The notes beneath the pieces are model-generated. The model had not been told where the DNA came from. It worked only from the letters and a program-made list of their open reading frames with translations, and did no database searches. From NCBI RefSeq assembly GCF_023369855.1, contig NZ_JAMBPP010000022.1, positions 1 to 53,910 on the forward strand: a stretch of DNA of 53,910 nucleotides, written 5' to 3'. Shown here one piece after another: positions 27,438-35,576 of the stretch. A program made the position numbers and the translations under genes. Origin of the DNA: Actinotalea alkalitolerans (GTDB lineage: Bacteria > Actinomycetota > Actinomycetes > Actinomycetales > Cellulomonadaceae). The stretch's first letter is position 1, and each line of letters begins with the position of its first letter.

Positions 27438-27477
27438 AGACACCGACGCCCGGCCAGATGACCGGGCGGACGATGAG

Positions 27478-27551
27478 CGACCCCGACGGGACTTGAACCC
27501 GCGACCTCCGCCGTGACAGGGCGGCGCGCTAACCAACTGCGCTACGGGGCC
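27478..27551 (-). tRNA. tRNA-Asp (anticodon GTC)
   Basis: Acceptor strands GGCCCCG and CGGGGTC pair with one G-T. Anticodon stem CCGCC/GGCGG encloses CTGTCAC, giving anticodon GTC. The T-loop TTCAAGT is canonical. CCA is not encoded. It lies 40 bp upstream (transcription sense) of tRNA-Phe. Confidence 0.96.
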
Positions 27552-27614
27552 TTGTGGTGAGACAAGGTACCTGAGTCGTGCTGATCCTGCTGTCGTGCTG
27601 AGCCGAGAGGCTCG

Positions 27615-27687
27615 TACCCCCAACGGGATTCGAACCCGTGCTACCGCCGTGAAAGGGCGGGGTCCTAGGCCGCTAGACGATGGGGGC
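27615..27687 (-). tRNA. tRNA-Glu (anticodon TTC)
   Basis: Anticodon stem CCGCC/GGCGG holds CTTTCAC, anticodon TTC. The D arm (TCGTCTAGCGGCCTAGGAC) and T arm (CGGGTTCGAATCCCG) are typical of tRNA-Glu. The acceptor closes GCCCCCA with TGGGGGT, with a G-T first pair. CCA is not encoded. Confidence 0.95.
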
Positions 27688-27820
27688 CGTGTCACGGACG
27701 CCCGTGACGTCAAGCGTCGCAAGACCTCGGAAAGCATACGGGTAGACCGCAGGATCTCCAAAGCGGGTGCTGCGGGTGGGCGGTCGGGTGCCGCGGGCGC
27801 CCGCGCAGGGACGACTCTGG

Positions 27821-27826
27821 GACGAT
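27821..27826 (+). promoter_or_regulatory. Possible leaderless -10 for the minimal zincin gene
   Basis: GACGAT, six bases, then GTG at 27833. The same hexamer at the same distance precedes purF. This decides the start of the next gene, which has no ribosome-binding site. Confidence 0.35.
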
Positions 27827-27832
27827 GGCCCG

Positions 27833-28186
27833 GTGGTGGACATGACGCGCGAGGACTTCGAGGACGCGGTCCGTGACGCCCTCGACCTGATCCCGCCCGA
27901 GCTCGCCGCGCAGATCGACAACGTCGTGGTGCTGGTCGAGGACGATCCGCCCGACGGCGAGCCCGAGCTGCTGGGTGTGTACGAGGGCGTCGCGCTCACC
28001 GAGCGTGACCTCTGGTGGGACGCGGGCTCGCTCCCTGACCGGATCACGATCTTCCGCAACCCGACCCTCGCGATCTGCGAGACGGTCGAGGAGGTGGTCG
28101 AGGAGGTCGCGGTGACGGTGGTCCACGAGATCGCCCACCACTTCGGCATCGACGACGAGCGCCTGCACGCGCTCGGCTGGGCCTGA
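27833..28186 (+). CDS. Minimal zincin metallopeptidase family protein
   Basis: 117 aa. The zinc site is HEIAHHFGID (H98, E99, H102), the HExxHxxGxxD pattern of the small zincin family. The body before it is acidic and lacks a signal peptide, so it acts in the cytoplasm, though proteolysis has not been shown for most members. GTG at 27833 is preferred on the leaderless spacing; ATG at 27842 is the alternative, three codons shorter. It is followed after nine bases by the flavin-dependent oxidoreductase gene, probably one operon. Confidence 0.88.
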   Translation: MVDMTREDFEDAVRDALDLIPPELAAQIDNVVVLVEDDPPDGEPELLGVYEGVALTERDLWWDAGSLPDRITIFRNPTLAICETVEEVVEEVAVTVVHEIAHHFGIDDERLHALGWA

Positions 28187-28195
28187 GGAGGGCGC

Positions 28196-29104
28196 ATGAG
28201 GATCGGGATCGTCCTGCTGCCGCAGGACAGGTGGGCCGTGGCCAAGGGGCGGTGGCAGCGGGCCGAGGAGTACGGCTTCGACCACGCGTGGACCTACGAC
28301 CACCTGGCCTGGCAGTCGCTGGCCGACGAGCCGTGGTTCGCGACGGTGCCGTTGCTGGCCGCCGCCGCTGTCGTGACCGAGAGGATCCCGCTGGGGACCT
28401 GGGTGGCGAGCCCCAACTACCGCCACCCGGTGCCCTTCGCCAAGGAGGTCATGGCACTCGACGACCTGAGCGAGGGGCGCCTGCTGCTGGGTCTTGGTGC
28501 CGGCGGCACCGGCTTCGACGCGTCGGTGCTCGGTCCGCCGGTGTCCCCCCGGGTGCGCGCGGACAGGTTCGAGGAGTTCGTGGTGATGCTCGACGAGCTG
28601 CTCACCCACCCGGTCACCGAGCGGTCCGGGGAGCACTTCTCGGCGCACGGTGCCCGCATGCTGCCCGGTTGTGTGCAGACGCCCCGGGTGCCCTTCGTGA
28701 TGGCTGCCAACGGGCCACGAGCGGTGCGCCTGGCGGCACGCTTCGGGCAGGGCTGGGCCACGTACGGACATCCGCCCGACATGGCTGCCGCGACGAGCGT
28801 GGCGCAGGCCCAGGAGGAGTGGTGGGACGGTCTCGCGGGGCTGGTGGCGCGCTTCGAGGAGGCTGCGCGCGAGGCGGGTCGTGACCCGGCAGGGATCGAC
28901 CGGTACCTCAACGTCGACGCGGCCCCGGTCTACTCGCTGGAGTCCGTCGGGGTGCTCGAGGAGGGGGTTCGGCGGGCTGCGGCGCTCGGGTTCACCGACG
29001 TCGTCGTGCACTGGCCCCGCGAGCACGGGATCTACGCGGGGAGCGAGTCGGTGCTCGAGGAGGTCGCCGCGCGCCTGCCAGGGCTGCGCGCTGCCGGGGG
29101 CTGA
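28196..29104 (+). CDS. LLM-class flavin-dependent oxidoreductase
   Basis: 302 aa. A luciferase-like TIM barrel: MRIGIVLLPQDRW at strand 1, FDHAWTYDHLAW, the MALDDLSEGRLLLGLGAG block, and the C-terminal LGFTDVVVHWPREH. The family uses FMNH2 or F420; the sequence alone does not settle which. Substrate unknown. GGAGGG lies before the ATG. Coupled to the upstream zincin gene. It converges on galE across a 35-bp gap. Confidence 0.87.
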   Translation: MRIGIVLLPQDRWAVAKGRWQRAEEYGFDHAWTYDHLAWQSLADEPWFATVPLLAAAAVVTERIPLGTWVASPNYRHPVPFAKEVMALDDLSEGRLLLGLGAGGTGFDASVLGPPVSPRVRADRFEEFVVMLDELLTHPVTERSGEHFSAHGARMLPGCVQTPRVPFVMAANGPRAVRLAARFGQGWATYGHPPDMAAATSVAQAQEEWWDGLAGLVARFEEAAREAGRDPAGIDRYLNVDAAPVYSLESVGVLEEGVRRAAALGFTDVVVHWPREHGIYAGSESVLEEVAARLPGLRAAGG

Positions 29105-29139
29105 GGGGGCGCGTGGCCCGAGGTCTGAGGGGGCGCAGG

Positions 29140-30099
29140 TCAGGCGGCGCTGCGGGCCTGCCAGGCGCTCGCGACCATGTCGTGCAGCGTGTGCCGCATC
29201 TGCCAGTCGAGGTCGCGGGAGGCGAGCTCTCCCGAGGCGACGATGCGTGCGGGGTCTCCCGCGCGGCGAGGCCCGGTCTCGGGCTCGAAGGGGATGCCGG
29301 TGACGTCGGCCATCGCGGTCATGATCTGGCGCACCGAGACCCCGTCCCCGCTGCCGAGGTTGTAGACCGGTTCGAGGGTGCCACCGCCGTCGAGCACCTC
29401 GGCGGCGGTCACATGGGAGTGCGCGAGGTCGGCGACGTGGATGTAGTCACGGACGCAGGTGCCGTCCGGCGTGTCGTAGTCGGTGCCGTTGATGCGGGGC
29501 GTGCGGCCCTCGACCAGGGCGTCGAGCACCAGCGGGAAGAGGTTGTGCGGGCTCGAGTCGTACAGGTCGGGTCGTCCTGACCCCACGACGTTGAAGTACC
29601 GCAGCGAGGTGTGGCGCAGGCCGGTGGCGCGGGCCTGGTCGGCCAGCAGCCACTCGCCGATCAGCTTGCTCTCCCCGTAGGGGGACTCGGGCCTGGTCGC
29701 GGTGGCCTCGGTGACGAGGTCGGTCTGCGGGGTGCCGTAGACCGCGGCCGAGGAGGAGAAGACGATGGCGTCGGTCCCGGCGCTGCCCATCGCGCGCAGC
29801 AGGTTCACCGTGCCGGTGACGTTCTGCTCGTAGGTGTGCAGCGGGCGGTCGACGCTCACGCCGGCGTACTTGAAGCCGGCGAGGTGCACCACGCCGCTCA
29901 CCGCGTGCTCGCGCAGGGTGGTCGTGAGCAGGGCCTCGTCCAGGAGGCTGCCCCGCACGAAGGGGGTGCCGGCCGGGACGAACTCCGCGTGCCCGCTGGA
30001 CAGGTCGTCGAGCACCACGACCTGCAGCCCGCGATCGAGGAAGGCCTGCACCACGTGCGACCCGATGTACCCGGCTCCGCCTGTCACCATCCATGTCAT
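29140..30099 (-). CDS. galE: UDP-glucose 4-epimerase GalE
   Basis: 319 aa, standard for GalE. NAD-binding GGAGYIGSHVVQAFLDRG, DDLSSGH, catalytic FSSSAAVYG Ser and YGESK Tyr/Lys, and the ADLAHSHVTAAEVL segment. It interconverts UDP-glucose and UDP-galactose. The ATG at 30099 is leaderless, with a good promoter (see next entry). Its upstream region is strikingly AT-rich compared with the rest of the window. Confidence 0.93.
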   Translation of the reverse strand: MTWMVTGGAGYIGSHVVQAFLDRGLQVVVLDDLSSGHAEFVPAGTPFVRGSLLDEALLTTTLREHAVSGVVHLAGFKYAGVSVDRPLHTYEQNVTGTVNLLRAMGSAGTDAIVFSSSAAVYGTPQTDLVTEATATRPESPYGESKLIGEWLLADQARATGLRHTSLRYFNVVGSGRPDLYDSSPHNLFPLVLDALVEGRTPRINGTDYDTPDGTCVRDYIHVADLAHSHVTAAEVLDGGGTLEPVYNLGSGDGVSVRQIMTAMADVTGIPFEPETGPRRAGDPARIVASGELASRDLDWQMRHTLHDMVASAWQARSAA

Positions 30100-30105
30100 G
30101 GCGGC

Positions 30106-30135
30106 ATGATACCAACAATAATCAAGAAATATCAA
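30106..30135 (-). promoter_or_regulatory. galE promoter, leaderless
   Basis: On the minus strand, TTGATA (30135-30130), an 18-bp spacer and TATCAT (30111-30106), then six bases to the ATG. Both hexamers match sigma-70 consensus at five of six positions, the best match in the window. The surrounding 50 bp is unusually AT-rich, which eases melting. Confidence 0.65.
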
Positions 30136-30192
30136 CAAACCCGAACAGTACAGAAGGCGGCGGGGGAGGGTGTCCTGGTACCCGCACGCACC

Positions 30193-30224
30193 GGGGCGCG
30201 GTGGCCGGGTGACCACCGCGCCCC
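30193..30224 (-). terminator. Terminator hairpin after the GlsB-like gene
   Basis: GGGGCGCGGTGG (30193-30204) pairs perfectly over 12 bp with CCACCGCGCCCC (30213-30224), loop of eight. It is between the GlsB-like gene and the galE promoter on the same strand, so it would insulate galE from read-through. Confidence 0.65.
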
Positions 30225-30306
30225 GGGACCCCGAGGAGAGGTCGTGGTGCTGCGCGTGCCGGTCGTCCGGGTCAGCCGGTCGTCTCGTGCGCGCGGGCTG
30301 TCCGGC

Positions 30307-30573
30307 TCAGCGGGTCTTGCGGCTTCCGAGCAGGCGCGAGGCGATGATGACGCCGACCACAGCGAGCCCGATCTGGACCAGCAGCTCGAGGATGCTGAAG
30401 CCGTCGACGTCCGTGGCCGCCTGGACGATGGCCGTGCCGATCAGCGCGGCGAGGATGCCGACGATGATGGTCGCGATGATCGAGATGTCCTGCTTGCCGG
30501 GCGCGAACAGGCGCCCGAGGGCTCCGATGATCGCGCCGATGACGATGGCGGTGATGAAGCCGGTGATGGTCAC
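30307..30573 (-). CDS. GlsB/YeaQ/YmgE-family stress membrane protein
   Basis: 88 aa with three hydrophobic helices: ITAIVIGAIIGALGRLFAPG, IIATIIVGILAALIGTAIV and LLVQIGLAVVGVIIASRLLG. The GxxxG-rich first helix and GALGRLFAPGKQ are typical of the family, which is induced by stress in many bacteria; the molecular function is unknown. It ends in a basic tail and is followed by a strong hairpin, so it appears monocistronic. Confidence 0.9.
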   Translation of the reverse strand: MTITGFITAIVIGAIIGALGRLFAPGKQDISIIATIIVGILAALIGTAIVQAATDVDGFSILELLVQIGLAVVGVIIASRLLGSRKTR

Positions 30574-30749
30574 GGTGGTGCCCTTCTGTCTGTCGGCCCC
30601 CGCCGGGTGCGGCAGGGGTCCAGGCCCTGTGGGCCGGTCTGCGAGAGGTGCACCGGGACGCTAGACCCGCTCAGGTGTCCCCGCACCTCGAACCCCACGC
30701 GTCAGTGGCCGGTACCCGTCGGCAGGAGCGCGACGGGCCGTGGAGGTCC

Positions 30750-30755
30750 TAGCCT
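30750..30755 (+). promoter_or_regulatory. -10 element of a leaderless promoter for mscS
   Basis: TAGCCT, six bases, then GTG at 30762. No ribosome-binding site is visible. The 188-bp gap to the divergent GlsB-like gene holds this and presumably that gene's promoter. Confidence 0.45.
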
Positions 30756-30761
30756 GAACGG

Positions 30762-32450
30762 GTGACGCCACACCTTGCTGCCCGGCTCGCGGCCGTCGAC
30801 GACGCCGAGTCCGACATCGTCCTGAACGAACCCGTCTCGGCGGTGGTCGCCGTGCTCGTGGTCGCCGCCGCGCTGGTGGTCGCCCTCGTGCTGGCCGAGG
30901 TCGTCGCCGCGGTGGTCCGGGCCAGCGGTCGCCGTCGTCCGCGCCTGGCCAAGAACCTGGCCCGGCGGGGGCGCCTGCCGCTGCGCGCTGTGCTCATGGT
31001 CTGCACCGTGTGGGTCGCGGTGCGCCTGCTCGGCCGGTCCCCGGTCGGCGAGGAGTTCCCGGCCTGGCGGCCCGCGGTCGAGCACCTGCTGCTCATCCTG
31101 CTGATCCTGAGCGTCGCCTGGCTCATCGGGGCGCTGGCCTTCGTGATCGAGGACTCGGCGATGGACCGCTACCGCACGGACGTGCCCGACAACCGGCACG
31201 CCCGACGGGTCCGCACCCAGGTGATGGTGCTGCGCAGGCTCACCGTCGCGGTGCTGGTCGTCTGCGCCGTGGCCGGTGTGCTGCTGACGTTCCCGGGGGC
31301 GCGCGCCGCCGGGGCCGGTGTGCTGGCCTCGGCCGGTCTGGTCTCGGTGGTCGTCGGCCTGGCCGCCCAGACCTCCCTGGCCAACGTGTTCGCCGGCATG
31401 CAGCTGGCCTTCACCGACGCCGTGCGGGTCGACGACGTCGTGGTGGTCGACGGCGAGTGGGGCCGGATCGAGGAGATCACGATGACGTACGTCGTGGTCC
31501 ACATCTGGGACGACAGGCGGCTGATCCTGCCCTCGACCTACTTCACGACCACGCCCTTCCAGAACTGGACCCGGCGCCAGGCGGACCTGCTCGGGACCGT
31601 CGAGATGGACCTCGACTGGGCCGTCCCGGTCGCGGCGATGCGCGCCGAGCTCACCCGCGTCCTGTCGGCCAGCGACCTGTGGGACCACCGCGTGGGGGTG
31701 CTGCAGGTCACCGAGGCCGTCAACGGCGCGGTCCGCGTGCGGGCCCTGGCGAGCGCCGTGGACGCCCCGACCCTGTTCGACCTTCGCTGCCACGTGCGCG
31801 AGCAGCTCGTCGCGTGGCTGCAGCGCGAGCACCCCGAGGCCCTCCCGCGTACCCGCCTGGCGCAGGTCGCCGAGCACATCACCCCCGCGACGCCCGATGA
31901 CGACCAGGCGCGCGCAGCCGCCGCCCGCCGGGCCGCCCCGCCGTCGCAGGAGGACGACGTCCGCACGCCCTTCCCCGAGCCGTCCACGACCACGACGGGT
32001 GAGGTGGTGGTCGAGCAGGACCAGGAGGGCCGTCCTGCGCAGGCCGACCCCGACGCGGCCGGGGCCGAGACACCTCGCACCGAGGCTGAGACACCTCGCA
32101 CCGAGGCCGCGGCACCCCGTACCGGGGCCGAGGCACCGGCCCGGTCGTCCGACCGTCCCCTGGCACCCGAGCCGGACCCGACGCAGCGCATCCCCGCGCA
32201 GCCGGCCGGACCCGTCGCCGGACCGTCCGGGCAGCACGTGGCCACCGTGGTGCGTCGTCGTCGCTCGACCCGGCAGCTCGCCGACGACACGGTGCTGCTC
32301 GACGAGGGACGGGACTCCCGGCTGTTCACCGGGAGCATCGGTGCGGTCGAGCGGTCCAAGGCGTTCTCCGGCCCGGGGAAGGACGTCATCGCCGAGCGTG
32401 AGCGCACCGCCGAGGGACTGCCCGCGACGCCCGGCGAGGACGAGGACTGA
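30762..32450 (+). CDS. MscS-family mechanosensitive channel with long cytoplasmic tail
   Basis: 562 aa. Four or five membrane helices in the first 220 residues (about 24-52, 72-92, 105-130, 160-182, then the pore helix LASAGLVSVVVGLAAQ). The channel core GLAAQTSLANVFAGMQLAF, the VDGEWGRIEEITMTYV beta domain and PSTYFTTTPFQNWTR are clear. After about residue 385 a 175-residue hydrophilic tail follows, with a repeat of ETPRTEA and a DxxDDTVLL block, not part of the usual channel. It probably opens in osmotic down-shock; the tail may regulate or localise it. Confidence 0.9.
   Translation: MTPHLAARLAAVDDAESDIVLNEPVSAVVAVLVVAAALVVALVLAEVVAAVVRASGRRRPRLAKNLARRGRLPLRAVLMVCTVWVAVRLLGRSPVGEEFPAWRPAVEHLLLILLILSVAWLIGALAFVIEDSAMDRYRTDVPDNRHARRVRTQVMVLRRLTVAVLVVCAVAGVLLTFPGARAAGAGVLASAGLVSVVVGLAAQTSLANVFAGMQLAFTDAVRVDDVVVVDGEWGRIEEITMTYVVVHIWDDRRLILPSTYFTTTPFQNWTRRQADLLGTVEMDLDWAVPVAAMRAELTRVLSASDLWDHRVGVLQVTEAVNGAVRVRALASAVDAPTLFDLRCHVREQLVAWLQREHPEALPRTRLAQVAEHITPATPDDDQARAAAARRAAPPSQEDDVRTPFPEPSTTTTGEVVVEQDQEGRPAQADPDAAGAETPRTEAETPRTEAAAPRTGAEAPARSSDRPLAPEPDPTQRIPAQPAGPVAGPSGQHVATVVRRRRSTRQLADDTVLLDEGRDSRLFTGSIGAVERSKAFSGPGKDVIAERERTAEGLPATPGEDED
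32052..32130 (+). repeat. In-gene tandem repeat coding ETPRTEA units
   Basis: A period of about 27 bases encodes AETPRTEA, AETPRTEA and AAPRTGA in the MscS tail. The unit is diverged in the third copy. Such repeats can vary in number between strains. Confidence 0.6.
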
Positions 32451-32609
32451 CGGTCGGCGGGTGTCCGCTGGGTGGACGATCACGGCCGACCACTTGCAGG
32501 CCCCGTCCGATCGCGACACGGTGGATGAGCCCGAGACGCAGTGTTCGCGCACCCGCCCGACCGGCGGGAGTGCCCGACGTCTTCGATCGCACACCCCGAA
32601 GGAGCACTC

Positions 32610-32891
32610 ATGCTCACCCTGACCGACAACGCCCGTCACGCCGTCCAGGACATCTCCCAGCGCGCCGGACTCCCCGACGAGGGTGGTCTGCGGATCGCCG
32701 AGTCGACCGCCCAGGTGGGCAACTTCGAGCTCTCGCTGGTTCCCGCACCGGTCGAGGGTGACGAGGTCATCGAGGCCGAGGGCGCCCGTGTCTTCGTCGA
32801 GCCCACCACCTCCACGGTGCTGGCCGACCAGCAGCTCGACGCCGCGCCGTCGGCCGAGGGCACCGGCTTCCTGCTCGCCCCCCAGGGCTGA
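32610..32891 (+). CDS. IscA/HesB-like Fe-S biogenesis family protein
   Basis: 93 aa, the length of A-type carriers. LTDNARHAVQDISQRAGLP and LRIAESTAQVGNFELSL match the HesB-like fold. However, none of the three conserved Cys of true IscA proteins is present in the sequence, so this is probably a Cys-less relative that does not carry an Fe-S cluster. AAGGAG lies before the ATG. Function unknown; a strong terminator follows. Confidence 0.8.
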   Translation: MLTLTDNARHAVQDISQRAGLPDEGGLRIAESTAQVGNFELSLVPAPVEGDEVIEAEGARVFVEPTTSTVLADQQLDAAPSAEGTGFLLAPQG

Positions 32892-32913
32892 GCGCAGCAG
32901 CACCGCAGCACCC

Positions 32914-32955
32914 ACGACGGGGACCATCCGGCTCAGGCCGGGCGGTCCCCGTCGT
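32914..32955. terminator. Bidirectional terminator between the HesB-like and CNNM genes
   Basis: ACGACGGGGACC (32914-32925) pairs perfectly with GGTCCCCGTCGT (32944-32955), and the loop contains a further CCGGC/GCCGG stem. It lies between convergent genes and would work in either direction. Confidence 0.7.
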
Positions 32956-32984
32956 CATGTGCGGGTCAGGTCGTCAGGTACGGG

Positions 32985-34028
32985 TCAGCCGGTCCCTGCC
33001 TGGGCGGCGTCGGCGACCTCACCGACCAGACGCTCGACCACGTCCTCGAGCATCGCGGCCCCGACGACCTCACCCTCGTGGGTGACCAGCGCGACGTGCG
33101 CGCCGCGGGCCTGCATCGCGGTCAGCGCGGCGTCGAGGGTCGTCTCGGCGGGGATGCTCGCGAGCGGGCGGATCCAACGGGGAGCAACCGGCTTGGTGGC
33201 GTCCTCGACGGAGACGCTCAGCAGGTCCTTGAGGTGCACGTAGCCGACGAGGGAGCCGTCGCGCCCCGCCACCGGGAAGCGGGAGAACCCGGTCCGGACG
33301 CACTCCGCCTCGGCCTGGGCCGAGGTGACGCCGTGCGGGAGCACCACGAGGTCGGCGCGCGGCACGGCGACCGCCGCGACCGTCTCGACGCTGATGTTCA
33401 GGGCGCTGGCCAGGAGGCTGTGCTCCTCCTCGTCGAGCAGGCCCTCCTGGCGGGACTCGGCGATGAACGCCGCGACCTCGTCGGCCGTGAAGACCGACGT
33501 GACCTCGTCCTTGGGGGAGACCCTCAGCGCCCGCAGGACGACGTTCGCCACCCAGTTGAGGAACACGATGAGCGGCTTGAGCACCATGACGACGCCGTAG
33601 AGGGCCGGTCCCAGCGCGAGGGCAGAACGTTCCGGCCCGGCGATGGCGATGTTCTTGGGCACCATCTCGCCGAGCACCATGTGCAGGAAGACCACGATCG
33701 CCAGGGCGACGGTGAAGGCGATGCCGTGCAGCAACGGCCCGGAGACGCCGATCGCCGCGAGCGGGACCTCCAGCAGGTGGGCCACAGCCGGCTCGCCGAT
33801 GGCACCCAGTCCCAGCGAGCACATGGTGATGCCGAGCTGGGCGCCGGCCATCATCAGCGAGACGTTCTCCATGGCCCGCAGGGTCAGGCGCGCCGAGCGC
33901 GACCCCTCGGCGGCCCGCGGCTCGATCTGGGTGCGGCGGGCCGAGATGAGCGCGAACTCGGCCCCGACGAAGAAGGCGTTCCCGGCGAGCAGCGCCACGG
34001 CGATCAGCAGCGCGGTGGTGTCAGCCAC
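32985..34028 (-). CDS. CNNM/CorC-type transporter-associated protein (DUF21 plus CBS pair)
   Basis: 347 aa. N-terminal DUF21/CNNM membrane domain (about 1-190) with LLAGNAFFVGAEFALISARR, MMAGAQLGITMCSLGLGAIGEPAV and HMVLGEMVPKNIAIAGPERS, then a CBS pair (about 205-335). It lacks the C-terminal CorC/HlyC domain of its neighbour. The family is linked to Mg and other divalent cation export and tolerance. The start overlaps the stop of the upstream CNNM gene by eight bases, so the two proteins probably assemble as a heteromer. Confidence 0.88.
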   Translation of the reverse strand: MADTTALLIAVALLAGNAFFVGAEFALISARRTQIEPRAAEGSRSARLTLRAMENVSLMMAGAQLGITMCSLGLGAIGEPAVAHLLEVPLAAIGVSGPLLHGIAFTVALAIVVFLHMVLGEMVPKNIAIAGPERSALALGPALYGVVMVLKPLIVFLNWVANVVLRALRVSPKDEVTSVFTADEVAAFIAESRQEGLLDEEEHSLLASALNISVETVAAVAVPRADLVVLPHGVTSAQAEAECVRTGFSRFPVAGRDGSLVGYVHLKDLLSVSVEDATKPVAPRWIRPLASIPAETTLDAALTAMQARGAHVALVTHEGEVVGAAMLEDVVERLVGEVADAAQAGTG

Positions 34029-35391
34029 GGTCGTCCTCCTCGTGGTCCGGGATGTCCGCCGAGAGCACCAGGCGGTCCACCCGGCGCCCGTCCAGGCGGG
34101 TGACCTGCAGCCGCACCCTCACGGGGGTGGCGATGCCGTCGTCGTCGGGGTGCTCGGTGTCGCGGGCGTCGAGGACGACCTCGTCACCGATCTCGGGGAA
34201 GCGCTCGAGGCGTTCGGTGACCAGGCCGCCCAGGGTGTCGGACTCGCGCCCGTCGGGCAGGTCCAGGCCGGTGATCTCTCCGGCCTCGTCGGGCCGGAGC
34301 AGGCCGGAGAGCGACCAGCGGCCGTCGGTCAGGCGGCGGTGCCGCCCCAGCGGGCGGTCCTGCTCGTCCTCGATCTCGCCGACGATCTCCTCGACGAGGT
34401 CCTCGAGGGTCACGATGCCGTCGGTGCCGCCGTACTCGTCGACCACGACCGCGAGCTGCATGCCCTCGCGCAGGACCTCGAGCACCGCGTCGAGCGGCAT
34501 CGTCGAGGGCACCGCGTGCGAGGCCCGCGCGATCTCGCCGACCGTGCGCAGGTCACGCTCGTCGGCCGGGACAGCCAGGGCGTGCTTGAAGTGCACCACC
34601 CCGACGACGTCGTCGACGTCCTCGCCGAGGACCGGGAAGCGGGCGTGGCCGGTGCGGGCCGCGAGCCGCAGGACGTCGCTCACCGGGTCGGTGGCGTCCA
34701 CGAACCGCACCCGGGGGCGTGGGGTCATCGCGTCGGACGCGGTGCGCTCGCCCAGCTCGACCGAGTGGGCCAGCCGACGCGCGACCTGGGTGTCCAGCAG
34801 ACCCCGCTGGGCCGAACGGGCCACCAGGGCGCCGAGCTCCTGGGCCGAGCGGGCCGAGGCGAGCTCCTCCTGGGGTTCGATCCCCAGGGCCCGGACGATG
34901 CGGTTGGCCGAGCCGTTGAGGAAGCGGATGAGCGGGCCGGTGATCCAGGTGAAGCCGCGCTGGAGGTCGGAGACCGCGCGACCCACCCGGACCGGCTCGG
35001 CGATGGCCCAGTTCTTGGGGACGAGCTCCCCGAAGATCATCTGGGTCGAGGTGGCGATCATGAAGGCTGCGGCGAACGCGATGCCGGACGCGGTCGCGTC
35101 GGGCAGGGCAGTCCGCTCGAGGGGCCCCCGCAGCAGCGTCGCGATCGAAGGTTCGGCGATGAAGCCGACCACCAGGCTGGTCACGGTGATGCCCAGCTGG
35201 GCGCCGGAGAGCTGGGTGGACAGCGAGCGCAGGGCGGTCCGGACCGAGGACGCTCGACGGTCACCCTCGTCGGCGAGGCGCGCGATGGTGGGCCGGTCAG
35301 CGGTGACGAGGGCGAACTCGGCCGCCACGAACACGGCGTTCGCGGCGATCAGGACGACGACCAGGAGGAGCAGGAGCCACTCGGCGCTCAC
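34021..35391 (-). CDS. CNNM/CorC-family protein (DUF21, CBS pair, CorC/HlyC domain)
   Basis: 456 aa. DUF21 domain with LIAANAVFVAAEFALVTADRP, LSGAQLGITVTSLVVGFIAEP and IFGELVPKNWAIAEP; CBS pair with the DEYGGTDGIVTLEDLVEEI motif; and a C-terminal CorC_HlyC/TBD domain from about residue 340 (LGGLVTERLERFPEIGDEV). Longer than its partner by that domain. It is first in the two-gene operon. Cation efflux or tolerance is the family role; specificity is not visible. Confidence 0.88.
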   Translation of the reverse strand: MSAEWLLLLLVVVLIAANAVFVAAEFALVTADRPTIARLADEGDRRASSVRTALRSLSTQLSGAQLGITVTSLVVGFIAEPSIATLLRGPLERTALPDATASGIAFAAAFMIATSTQMIFGELVPKNWAIAEPVRVGRAVSDLQRGFTWITGPLIRFLNGSANRIVRALGIEPQEELASARSAQELGALVARSAQRGLLDTQVARRLAHSVELGERTASDAMTPRPRVRFVDATDPVSDVLRLAARTGHARFPVLGEDVDDVVGVVHFKHALAVPADERDLRTVGEIARASHAVPSTMPLDAVLEVLREGMQLAVVVDEYGGTDGIVTLEDLVEEIVGEIEDEQDRPLGRHRRLTDGRWSLSGLLRPDEAGEITGLDLPDGRESDTLGGLVTERLERFPEIGDEVVLDARDTEHPDDDGIATPVRVRLQVTRLDGRRVDRLVLSADIPDHEEDDRG

Positions 35392-35576
35392 CGGCGCCTC
35401 GCCCGGCTGGGGGTGAGCGGTGACTCGTGGTCAGGTGCGGAGGCGGCCCCGGAGGGCCCCGTACTTGAGGGGATGGCGTCCATGGGCCGAAAGGATACGG
35501 CCTGAGGGTCGTTCCATCACAGTGGCGGACGACGTGCTCCCCGGCCGTGCCCGCGAAGGGCTTCCGCGCGTGCTGC

